Origin: an uncultured Traorella sp.
GTDB taxonomy: Bacteria > Bacillota_I > Bacilli_A > Erysipelotrichales > Erysipelotrichaceae
NCBI GenBank assembly: GCA_945919165.1
Contig: CAMEIZ010000102.1
Span: forward strand, 1 to 6,392
Direction of reading: 5' to 3'
DNA length: 6,392 nucleotides
The notes below the pieces were generated by a model. It was not told where the DNA came from. It did no database searches and was given only the letters and a program-made list of their open reading frames with translations. This document shows, piece by piece, positions 1-5,901 of this stretch. Position 1 is the first letter of the stretch. Each line of letters starts with the position of its first letter. Made by a program: the position numbers and the translations under genes.

Positions 1-1879
1 CATCTACAACGGGCTGCAGAGTAGCTAAATCAATCTGCATCTGAACGATTTCTCCGGATAGTATTTCACGTTTTGATGTTAATGCCGTAATATTTTTCTG
101 AAGTTCATCAACACATCTTTGCTGTTTTTCTATTTTTTCCTGCACATCCGTCAATTCTTTTTTTAAAGTAAGCGGTGAGGAATTGTTTTTTGAACGTCCT
201 CCGCTCATACTTCCATCACGGTTTACTGTTTCACCATCCAGTGTTACTATCTTATATTTATAATGCAAAGCTTTGGCAAGTTCATACGCATTCGCCAAAT
301 TATCACAAATTAATACCTGTCCTAAAAGATAACTGTTTAAAACATCATAGATTTCATCACAATCTACAAAATCACTGCTTTTTCCAAGATATCCATTCAT
401 ATTCAAACAAATCACTTCATGATCCTTTGGCAATTCTCTTTTTCGACACACACTCAGCGGCAAAAAAGTAGCACGTCCGGATTCGTTCTTTTTTAAATAT
501 GTAATCGCATGGCGAGCACTCATTTCATCTTCACAGACAATATGATACATAGCACTTGATACAGCACTGCTGATAGCCTGCTCATAACCGCTGTGAGGCT
601 TTAAAACCAATGACACAACCCCCAAGATTCCCATAAAGGAATCTTTGGCATTCATAATAGTTTGTACACCCTGCTGATGATTAAACGGTGAAGCTACCAG
701 GTTTTCCAAGACACTGCTACGGTTTTTTAAACGCGTTAAATATGCATTCTGTTCATTAAAAGCATCCCTGTCACGATTCAATTTGATTACCAGCTTGTCA
801 TCTTCCTCCTGTTTAAAAGAAAGGTTCACCTGCAAATCGCTGACACGCTTTAATCGATCCTGATATTCATAGCTGACTTCATCCAGCATTTCCTTAATCT
901 GTTTGGCTTTATCTTCATTGGATGCATTCAATAAAGCGTATTTACGCTTTTCATCAATTTCTGTTTTACTTGCTTCCAAGCGTGCTATTTCATTCATCAC
1001 ATTGACGAATTGTTCCTGCAGTTTATTGATATCCACATCCAACTGACTCATTTCTTTTCTTAATTCAAGATTCTTTGCTTCTCCAACACCAATTGTCGTT
1101 TCAAAAACAGCTCGTTTTGATTCCAGATCAAAGGCTTGTTTTTTCAACTCTTCAATTTTTAAAGTCAAATGTTCAATTTCATCAACCAACACACTGATTT
1201 CAATTGTTTCCAGTTCTTTTTTCTTGATCAGATAGGTTTCAGCTTTTTTAGCCTGTCGCTTTAACGGATTAATCTGACGCTCAAGTTCCAGCAGAATATC
1301 TTCCAAACGATCAAGATTTTCCTGAGTTCGATTTAATTTTCCCAATGATTCATTTTTTCTTTTCTTATATTTGGAAACACCGGCTGCTTCTTCAAAAAGT
1401 CCGCGTCGATCTTCTGGTTTACTCTCCACAAAATTTGACACTGTACCCTGAGATATAATACTTAAAGAATCTCTTCCCAGCCCAGTATCCATAATTAATT
1501 CTTTAACATCTTTTAGTCGACAAGGCGTTTTATTAATATAATACTCTCCTTCACCGGTATTGCGATAAAGTTTGCGGGTAATTTCTACTTCTTCAAAATC
1601 AACATGAAGAAAATGACGGCTATTGTCTAAAACTAATGTGACTTCAGCCACATTAACCGGCTTTCGAGTATCTGTACCATTGAAGATAACATCACTCATT
1701 TTATCTCCGCGAAGACTTTTGACAGACTGTTCCCCTAATGCCCATCTTAGAGCATCTGCTATATTACTTTTTCCGCAGCCGTTAGGACCCACGATTCCCG
1801 TTACTTCACTATCAAAAGAAATCACTGTCTTATCAGCAAACGACTTAAAACCTTGCAGTTCAATTCTTTTAAGAAACAT
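1..1879 (-). CDS. smc: Chromosome segregation ATPase SMC, N-terminal 626 residues (partial, C-terminus beyond left edge)
   Basis: SMC is the ATPase of bacterial condensin; it dimerises through its hinge and, with ScpA/ScpB, loops and segregates chromosomal DNA. Read on the minus strand, the frame is open from the ATG at 1879-1877 to the window edge. The head begins with the typical start MFLKRIELQGFKSFADKT. The Walker A motif GPNGCGKSN is at residues 31-39, with Cys35 where Ser is common. The Q-loop Gln is residue 144, in SQGTV, followed by the conserved EEAAGVSKYK stretch. A charged coiled coil runs from about 170 to 405. The hinge starts near 413 (MGILGVV at 416-422) and ends with the glycine motif GSMSGG at 556-561; the returning coil then begins. 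AGGTGG lies 5 bases before the ATG. The ABC signature and Walker B lie outside the window. The family assignment is secure. The N-terminal arm looks about 100 residues shorter than in B. subtilis. Confidence 0.97.
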   Translation of the reverse strand, partial: MFLKRIELQGFKSFADKTVISFDSEVTGIVGPNGCGKSNIADALRWALGEQSVKSLRGDKMSDVIFNGTDTRKPVNVAEVTLVLDNSRHFLHVDFEEVEITRKLYRNTGEGEYYINKTPCRLKDVKELIMDTGLGRDSLSIISQGTVSNFVESKPEDRRGLFEEAAGVSKYKKRKNESLGKLNRTQENLDRLEDILLELERQINPLKRQAKKAETYLIKKKELETIEISVLVDEIEHLTLKIEELKKQAFDLESKRAVFETTIGVGEAKNLELRKEMSQLDVDINKLQEQFVNVMNEIARLEASKTEIDEKRKYALLNASNEDKAKQIKEMLDEVSYEYQDRLKRVSDLQVNLSFKQEEDDKLVIKLNRDRDAFNEQNAYLTRLKNRSSVLENLVASPFNHQQGVQTIMNAKDSFMGILGVVSLVLKPHSGYEQAISSAVSSAMYHIVCEDEMSARHAITYLKKNESGRATFLPLSVCRKRELPKDHEVICLNMNGYLGKSSDFVDCDEIYDVLNSYLLGQVLICDNLANAYELAKALHYKYKIVTLDGETVNRDGSMSGGRSKNNSSPLTLKKELTDVQEKIEKQQRCVDELQKNITALTSKREILSGEIVQMQIDLATLQPVVD

Positions 1880-1996
1880 AATTCCACCTATTCCTTTAAC
1901 TTAAAGATTTTACCATATTTTCCAATAAAATAAAATCCTTTTCAGATTTGTCATTTAATAAGCTTCATCTCGTTTTTATTACTAGATTATATAGTT

Positions 1997-2015
1997 TGCT
2001 ATACAATTTATAGCA
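1997..2015. repeat. Perfect 7-bp inverted repeat in the smc/trhA divergent region
   Basis: TGCTATA (1997-2003) and TATAGCA (2009-2015) are exact reverse complements around the 5-base spacer CAATT. Read on either strand, the arm forms an extended -10 (TGC-TATACA on plus, TGC-TATAAA on minus). The dyad could therefore be a symmetric divergent promoter core, an operator over one, or both. Confidence 0.75.
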
Positions 2016-2035
2016 TTTGACTATTAAAATTCCAA
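1997..2035 (-). promoter_or_regulatory. Candidate smc promoter (TTGGAA, 17-bp spacer, TGC-TATAAA)
   Basis: On the minus strand TTGGAA (2035-2030) is separated by 17 bases from TATAAA (2012-2007), which carries an upstream TGC (2015-2013) as an extended -10. Transcription would start near 2000 and give a leader of about 120 bases before the smc ATG. Its -10 is half of a perfect dyad shared with the opposite strand. This is a motif match only. Confidence 0.5.
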
Positions 2036-2051
2036 AAAAATCATGTATAAT
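2024..2051 (+). promoter_or_regulatory. Candidate trhA promoter (TTAAAA, 16-bp spacer, TATAAT)
   Basis: A consensus TATAAT at 2046-2051 has TTAAAA (4 of 6 matches to TTGACA) 16 bases upstream. Transcription would begin about 2057-2058, leaving a leader of about 12 bases that starts at the ribosome binding site. The -10 overlaps an in-frame upstream ATG at 2043, which argues against that ATG being the start. An alternative is the plus-strand extended -10 TGC-TATACA at 1997-2005, which would give a leader of about 58 bases but has a poor -35. Confidence 0.4.
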
Positions 2052-2057
2052 AAAACT

Positions 2058-2063
2058 GAGGTG
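2058..2063 (+). promoter_or_regulatory. Ribosome binding site that sets the trhA start
   Basis: GAGGTG lies 6 bases upstream of the ATG at 2070. It sits downstream of the in-frame ATG at 2043, so only the later start has a Shine-Dalgarno sequence at working distance. Confidence 0.85.
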
Positions 2064-2069
2064 ATATGG

Positions 2070-2738
2070 ATGTCAACAGATGATTCTTCTTTAATTATGA
2101 ATTCTTCTCACTCAATTAAAAATCTCATTCAGCTGAGCTTTGGCGAAGAAGTCGGCAATGCAATTACCCATGGTGTTATGGCGGCCATTACCTTGATACT
2201 TCTGCCCATTACTGCAATTAAAGCATATCTGGATGGTTCCATCATTCAGGCCGCAGGCACAAGTATTTTCATGATTTCCATTTTTTTGATGTTTCTGGTT
2301 TCCTGTCTGTATCATTCCATGAAATATGAAACCGAACAGAAAACGATCTTCCGTATTTTAGATCACTGTTTTATTTATGTTGCCATCGCAGGTACTTATA
2401 CACCCATTGCTCTTTGCATCATTGAAGGCTGGCAGGGGATTTTGATTCTTGTCTTGCAGTGGCTTATGGTCTTAGCTGGTATTCTCTATAAATCCATTGC
2501 CCGCAAATCTTATCCCAAATTGTCTGTGACTATTTATCTGATTATGGGATGGGCTGCTATTCTGTTTATTCCAATACTTCTTCAGAAAGCCAGTTGGCTG
2601 TTTATGTCGTTAATTGTACTAGTTGGTACTTTCTTTTATAAAAAGCAGTACGATATCAAATATTTTCACATGATCTGGCATTTTTTCATCAATGCCGGAG
2701 CTATCTGTCATATGATTGCAATTATCTTCTTTATGTAA
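2070..2738 (+). CDS. trhA: PAQR/hemolysin III family membrane protein (TrhA-like)
   Basis: This 222-residue, mostly hydrophobic protein belongs to the hemolysin III branch of the PAQR (adiponectin-receptor-like) family. These are seven-helix inner-membrane proteins linked to membrane fluidity homeostasis; the haemolysin name is historical. Family landmarks are present: an N-terminal GEEVGNAITHG stretch (residues 25-35), Ser78 and His82 in SCLYHS, Asp98 in LDHCFIY followed by GTYTP (108-112), and the C-terminal HMIWH giving His200 and His204, with His214 beyond. In PAQR structures the equivalent His82, His200 and His204 bind zinc in the membrane. The start is placed at 2070, not at the in-frame ATG at 2043, because GAGGTG precedes 2070 and a TATAAT overlaps the earlier site. 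It is a single-gene unit divergent from smc and closed by its own terminator. Confidence 0.93.
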   Translation: MSTDDSSLIMNSSHSIKNLIQLSFGEEVGNAITHGVMAAITLILLPITAIKAYLDGSIIQAAGTSIFMISIFLMFLVSCLYHSMKYETEQKTIFRILDHCFIYVAIAGTYTPIALCIIEGWQGILILVLQWLMVLAGILYKSIARKSYPKLSVTIYLIMGWAAILFIPILLQKASWLFMSLIVLVGTFFYKKQYDIKYFHMIWHFFINAGAICHMIAIIFFM

Positions 2739-2740
2739 TC

Positions 2741-2778
2741 AAAGCAAAATGAAGTACTCTTCATTTTGTTTTTTTTTT
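2741..2778 (+). terminator. Rho-independent terminator after trhA
   Basis: A perfect 10-bp stem, CAAAATGAAG (2745-2754) with CTTCATTTTG (2759-2768), encloses a TACT loop and is followed by ten T residues (2769-2778). It begins just after the trhA stop and separates trhA from the acetyltransferase unit. Confidence 0.92.
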
Positions 2779-2806
2779 ATTCATTCTGGTTTTTATGGTT
2801 TTAATA

Positions 2807-2815
2807 TGATATAAC
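2807..2815 (+). promoter_or_regulatory. Candidate extended -10 promoter of the acetyltransferase-VanZ unit
   Basis: TGA-TATAAC at 2807-2815 is an extended -10 box lying between the trhA terminator and the next gene. The -35 region (TGGTTT at 2787-2792, 17-base spacer) is poor. Transcription would begin near 2822, giving a leader of about 31 bases that contains GAGGTGG at 2842-2848. Confidence 0.45.
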
Positions 2816-2852
2816 CGTATTGATCTTTTCATAGATTAATTGAGGTGGAAAA

Positions 2853-3320
2853 ATGTTCATCAGAAAATACAGACCAGAGGATTGTCCAATCATGGCAGAA
2901 TTGTTCTGTCAAACTGTTTTTGCTGTAAATGCAAAAGATTATACAAATGAACAATTACATGCATGGACTGAACATTTGGATTTAGAAAAATGGAATCAGT
3001 CTTTCTTAAAGAATCATACAATCATTGCCATTGAAGATAATCAGCTTGTTGGCTTTGGCGATCTTGACTTTACTGGTTATCTCGATCACTTATACGTTCA
3101 TAAAGACTATCAACATCAAGGCATTGCTTCAGCTATCTGTGATTATTTAGAACAGTTATATGACGGTAAAACTATTACCACGCACGCTTCTATAACAGCA
3201 CAGCCTTTTTTTAAACAAAGAGGCTACAAAACCGTAAAAAAACAGCAGGTAATACGAAACGGAATTGTTTTAGAAAACTATGTGATGCAAAAACAATTCA
3301 ACCAATCTGATGCTATTTGA
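2853..3320 (+). CDS. GNAT-family N-acetyltransferase (YafP-like)
   Basis: This 155-residue protein is a single GNAT domain, a fold that moves an acetyl group from acetyl-CoA to an amine; the substrate is not readable here. The N-terminal strand MFIRKYRPEDCPIMAELF is typical. The segment NAKDYTNEQLHAW (26-38) resembles YafP-like acetyltransferases. The acetyl-CoA site is motif A: LDHLYVHKDYQHQGIASA (77-94), with the Q-x-x-G-x-A pyrophosphate loop at 87-92. Motif B ends at FFKQRGY (119-125), and the last strand carries ENYVMQK (141-147). GAGGTGG ends 4 bases before the ATG. The last 11 bases overlap the VanZ-family gene, so the two are probably co-transcribed and translationally coupled. The family is secure; the YafP-like subgroup is a resemblance from memory. 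Confidence 0.92.
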   Translation: MFIRKYRPEDCPIMAELFCQTVFAVNAKDYTNEQLHAWTEHLDLEKWNQSFLKNHTIIAIEDNQLVGFGDLDFTGYLDHLYVHKDYQHQGIASAICDYLEQLYDGKTITTHASITAQPFFKQRGYKTVKKQQVIRNGIVLENYVMQKQFNQSDAI

Positions 3321-3786
3321 TGTTATTTTCATCATCGGTCTTTATGTTTTTTTACTCAAAAGCTGGTATAAAAGCAAAAACCTATTGATCAAAACCATTT
3401 TCTATATTTATATGATTGGTGTTTTATATTTAACAATCATGCCCATTCTTACTTCATTACCGCATCTTTTCGATCATTCTTATACTTTTAATTTTCACCT
3501 GTTTATCGATGTTTTCTATGAAAGAGGTGATTATCTCAGACAGATCGTTCTAAATATCATGATGACCATTCCTTTGGGTTTTTTTCTGAATCAGATTTAT
3601 CATTTTCATTTCTTTAAATCCATGCTGTTATCTTTTTTCATTGTTTTAACGATTGAATTGATGCAGCCCATTTTGCATGGCAATCGGATATTTGATATCA
3701 CAGATTTATTAACCAATACCCTTGGCAGTATTATTGGCTATTGTCTGTGTTATTGGTTCAGACATCTAAAAATCATTGACACATAA
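3310..3786 (+). CDS. VanZ-family membrane protein
   Basis: This 158-residue protein has about four hydrophobic helices (roughly 5-16, 28-47, 80-97, 104-121, with a final one at 136-150). It has the VanZ family signature: Asn82 with IPLG at 87-90, Glu116 and Gln119 in ELMQP, then Arg126, Asp129, Asp132, Asn136, Gly139 and Gly143 in the RxxDxxDxxxNxxG series. VanZ was named for low-level teicoplanin resistance; most homologues are chromosomal and of undefined biochemical role, so resistance is not implied. The ATG lies inside the acetyltransferase gene, 8 bases before that gene's TGA, and no Shine-Dalgarno sequence precedes it. Translation probably depends on ribosomes terminating on the upstream gene. 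No better start lies downstream. It converges on the VanY-type gene and shares its terminator. Confidence 0.88.
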   Translation: MLFDVIFIIGLYVFLLKSWYKSKNLLIKTIFYIYMIGVLYLTIMPILTSLPHLFDHSYTFNFHLFIDVFYERGDYLRQIVLNIMMTIPLGFFLNQIYHFHFFKSMLLSFFIVLTIELMQPILHGNRIFDITDLLTNTLGSIIGYCLCYWFRHLKIIDT

Positions 3787-3795
3787 TCGCATATC

Positions 3796-3827
3796 AAAAA
3801 ACAGTTCTGTTCAGAACTGTTTCTTTA
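3796..3827. terminator. Bidirectional terminator between the convergent VanZ and VanY genes
   Basis: An 11-bp perfect inverted repeat has arms at 3799-3809 (AAACAGTTCTG) and 3812-3822, with a TT centre; in RNA the innermost pairs would open to form a larger loop. On the minus strand it is followed by a run of six T (complement of 3801-3796), ideal for the VanY-type gene whose stop is 2 bases away. On the plus strand the weaker tract TTTCTTTA follows, so it can also stop VanZ transcription. Confidence 0.87.
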
Positions 3828-4919
3828 TCTGTAATTTCCGCCTTCAACACCCAAATACTCTTCCAGTGTTAAACCGCTTCGATAAATATCTTCTGCCTTA
3901 GATCCAATATAGCGAAGATGCCAAGGCTCTGCCTGATATCCGGTAATAGCTTCCCATCCCTTCTGATAACGAACGATAAAACCATATTTATAAGCATTTT
4001 GTGCAATCCATTGAACTTCATTTTCATTTTTCACAAGTTTTCTATTCTGATGATGCAAATCAAAAGCTAGTCCGCTTTGATGCTCAGAGTAACCAGGACG
4101 GGCAGAAAATGTATCCGCTTTTGCTTGACCATATTTACTTACATAGCTATTGTAAAGATCTCTTTGTATGCTATAGCTTCGATATCCATTATAATCAGAG
4201 CTGATATCATAGCCTAAGGCTTGCATATCACTGATTAATTTTTGTATTTGAACTTTCGCAACAGGATCCTCTGTCGTTGCATAATCAGATGGAATACCAT
4301 GTTTCTTATTAACAATTAATAGTCCATTTACAATGGTTACTTGATTTCCAACTGAGGCAACTGGACGGCTTTTCACATGAATCATAAAATCCATTATATT
4401 TTCATTTTCATAAGGATCAACTGCTTTGATTTGCATAGGATAACTGCCTTCTTGATTTAGTTTTACTTGACTGGTATCATACAAAAGTTTACAACCGCTT
4501 AAATCTGAACATGAAAATGAAGCTTCAATATCCAATTGGTCATTAACAAACAGATTGATTTCATTTGTGCTCTTATCAAATTGAGGGCTGGTTGTATCCT
4601 TGACAATCAGTTTCAAGCTGGTCGTCATTTTTTTGAAAAAACTTTGATAATGAAGTGGGATTGAGTATTCTCCAACCTTTGGATATGTCTGATTTTCTTC
4701 ATATTCAATTTGACTTTCATCAACACTCAAACTGTCAAGAATTTGCTGATCCTCTGTATCCAATAATGAAGTATATTCAATATGAAGAGGCTGTCCATAT
4801 TCATAAACAATTTCATCTGCTTTCAAAGAAACTGCCTTCAATAACATCAAAACCATTGTACTCAAAGCAATTACCAACATCAGACAAAGAACAATGATCA
4901 AAACAAGTTTCTTTTTCAT
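3825..4919 (-). CDS. Membrane-anchored VanY-type D-alanyl-D-alanine carboxypeptidase with Ig-like modules
   Basis: This 364-residue extracytoplasmic zinc peptidase is predicted to remove the terminal D-Ala from peptidoglycan stem peptides. A KKK-preceded hydrophobic segment (5-30) without an obvious cleavage site looks like a signal anchor. Two Ig-like modules follow (about 36-107 and 108-184; the second opens with DTTSPQF, as in DUF5011-type domains). The peptidase M15B/VanY domain runs from about 200 to 357. It shows LLIVNKKHGIP, GYRS (245-248), and S-x-H-x-x-G-x-A-x-D at 278-287, giving zinc ligands His280 and Asp287. EPWH at 331-334 gives catalytic Glu331 and ligand His334. All active-site residues are present, so the enzyme should be active. 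AGGAGG stands 4 bases before the ATG. It is a single-gene unit. Gene-level function in cell-wall trimming is inferred from the family; D,D specificity over L,D is likely but unproven. Confidence 0.92.
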   Translation of the reverse strand: MKKKLVLIIVLCLMLVIALSTMVLMLLKAVSLKADEIVYEYGQPLHIEYTSLLDTEDQQILDSLSVDESQIEYEENQTYPKVGEYSIPLHYQSFFKKMTTSLKLIVKDTTSPQFDKSTNEINLFVNDQLDIEASFSCSDLSGCKLLYDTSQVKLNQEGSYPMQIKAVDPYENENIMDFMIHVKSRPVASVGNQVTIVNGLLIVNKKHGIPSDYATTEDPVAKVQIQKLISDMQALGYDISSDYNGYRSYSIQRDLYNSYVSKYGQAKADTFSARPGYSEHQSGLAFDLHHQNRKLVKNENEVQWIAQNAYKYGFIVRYQKGWEAITGYQAEPWHLRYIGSKAEDIYRSGLTLEEYLGVEGGNYR

Positions 4920-4970
4920 AAATCCTCCTGAAATGAAGACAATAAAATCTTATGTTATTCCTTGTTGTTC

Positions 4971-4979
4971 ATTATAACA
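4971..4979 (-). promoter_or_regulatory. Promoter of the VanY-type gene (perfect extended -10)
   Basis: The minus strand reads TGT-TATAAT, a consensus extended -10, 52 bases upstream of the ATG. The -35 region is only a T-rich run. Transcription would start near 4964 and give a leader of about 45 bases that includes AGGAGG (4929-4924). Confidence 0.65.
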
Positions 4980-5034
4980 CATTCGTTTTAAGAAAAAAGA
5001 AAAATCATTCTAAATCAGATCATAAACGAATGAT
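4980..5034. repeat. Nested inverted repeats just upstream of the VanY-type promoter
   Basis: CATTCGTTT (4980-4988) and AAACGAATG (5024-5032) are exact 9-bp reverse complements with 35 bases between them. The left arm abuts the extended -10. A second pair, ATCATTC (5004-5010) and GAATGAT (5028-5034), shares the right arm. Sites like this can bind a regulator or form a large hairpin; no regulator is encoded in the window. Confidence 0.5.
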
Positions 5035-5111
5035 AATTTTCATTTTTGCTTGGTCTCTCTACTAATATGATTTGAATAGATAAATTTTATTATTTTTAAG
5101 ATTTTTCTTTC

Positions 5112-5137
5112 AAAAATAAAAAAGCCGAATAATCGGC
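5112..5137 (-). terminator. Rho-independent terminator of the zinc-ribbon membrane gene
   Basis: On the minus strand a GCCGA/TCGGC stem (5137-5133 with 5128-5124) and a four-base loop are followed by a T-rich tract (complement of 5123-5112). The stem is only 5 bp but GC-rich. It lies 117 bases after the stop of the gene at 5254-5901, leaving an unusually long trailer. Confidence 0.8.
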
Positions 5138-5253
5138 ATTATTACGTTATTAGGTTCTAAAGATTAATGATAAGATACTCAAAAAGAGATCTATGAGAAT
5201 TCAAAAACAATGGATAGTTCCCGCTTATAGACCTTATAATCTTTACACCTCTT

Positions 5254-5901
5254 TTACAGCGGTGAACCACAATATTCGCATTCGTTCGCAGCACCTGGCA
5301 CAATTGTATTTGTTGCGCCGCAATTTTTGCATTTTACACTCATAGGTTGACCATTTGAAGGCGAAGTGCTTTGATTTACGGCGACATTAACAGTTGCTTT
5401 TTGTGGCATGATCAGCTCTCTGCGGTTTAAATCCAAATACGCATTCATAAAATAACCATCATCAAGCATTGACTGTAAATCCTTTACCGCTTGTTCAAAA
5501 GAAGTAGGATAAGCCGCAGCAATATTATCTATTAATGTATCATTGCTGCAATTGATAATAGAAAGATATCTGTTATATTTTGTACCTTTCTTTATGTATG
5601 AATTCGCTTTATATAAAGAGAATGCACCACCGCCACCGAAAATTAGAATCGTCGCAATTAATCCGCCAACTAAACTTGTGCCATCCTCGGCTTGGAGTTC
5701 AAGCTCACCGGTGATTCCCATAATCGGATATAACGCTGCAAAACCTATTAATACCCAAGCAAAAATCTTTAAGGATTTCCCGTTTTTTACATAATTGGAT
5801 TTTTCATCAGTCATCTTTCTAACTAACATCCAAATACCAACTGGGAAAAACAAAAAGAACATTAAAATAATAATCCCCCAAGAAAAAGACTTTTTCTTCA
5901 T
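5254..5901 (-). CDS. Three-TM protein with a predicted winged-helix-like segment and a C-terminal zinc ribbon, function unknown
   Basis: I do not recognise a characterised family for this 215-residue protein. Three hydrophobic helices are visible at about 7-27, 44-63 and 78-97 (the last glycine-rich, FGGGGAF). A cytoplasmic-looking segment at 108-166 (YLSIINCSNDTLIDNIAAAY, then VKDLQSMLDDGYFMNAYLD) resembles the small helix-strand module, possibly winged-helix-like, seen in XpaC-type and other Bacillota membrane proteins. A polar Ser/Gln/Asn linker (170-188) leads to a zinc ribbon with CKNC (191-194) and CEYC (208-211), ending at CGSPL. AGGAGG (5915-5910) lies 8 bases before the ATG. The upstream gene on the same strand also encodes zinc ribbons, suggesting a functional pair; B. 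subtilis ydjG/ydjI is a loose parallel, not an established homology. That it is a real gene is well supported; its function is not. Confidence 0.85.
   Translation of the reverse strand: MKKKSFSWGIIILMFFLFFPVGIWMLVRKMTDEKSNYVKNGKSLKIFAWVLIGFAALYPIMGITGELELQAEDGTSLVGGLIATILIFGGGGAFSLYKANSYIKKGTKYNRYLSIINCSNDTLIDNIAAAYPTSFEQAVKDLQSMLDDGYFMNAYLDLNRRELIMPQKATVNVAVNQSTSPSNGQPMSVKCKNCGATNTIVPGAANECEYCGSPL

Larger units (their letters stand above)
4930..5253. other. Intergenic stretch between the VanY-type gene and the zinc-ribbon membrane gene
   Basis: No gene is supported in these 324 bases. Apart from the VanY-type promoter and its inverted repeats on the left, and the minus-strand terminator at 5112-5137, the stretch 5138-5253 reads as a 3' untranslated region of the upstream minus-strand gene. 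It is AT-rich and has no start codon with a ribosome binding site. Bases 5035-5111 show nothing recognisable. Confidence 0.6.

Noticed and set aside
175..471. Plus-strand open frame of 98 codons
   Set aside because: It lies opposite smc hinge-coding sequence, has no ribosome binding site, and its His- and Phe-rich composition is typical of an antisense shadow.
1623..1904. Plus-strand open frame of 93 codons
   Set aside because: It is antisense to the conserved SMC head including Walker A; the minus-strand frame explains the sequence.
2017..2022. TTGACT as the -35 of the trhA promoter
   Set aside because: It is 23 bases from TATAAT at 2046, too far for a standard promoter, and no -10 lies at 16-18 bases.
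2112..2315. Minus-strand open frame of 67 codons
   Set aside because: It is antisense to trhA, with no ribosome binding site or recognisable domain.
2070..2738. True haemolysin or virulence toxin
   Set aside because: The hemolysin III name is historical; the seven-helix PAQR architecture with zinc-binding histidines points to membrane homeostasis.
4001..4897. Two plus-strand open frames (4001-4204 and 4655-4897)
   Set aside because: Both are antisense to the VanY-type gene, whose active-site motifs are intact on the minus strand.
3310..4919. Acquired vancomycin-resistance cluster
   Set aside because: Only VanZ-family and VanY-type members are present, in convergent units, with no VanH, VanA, VanX or VanRS genes; both families are common as chromosomal genes.
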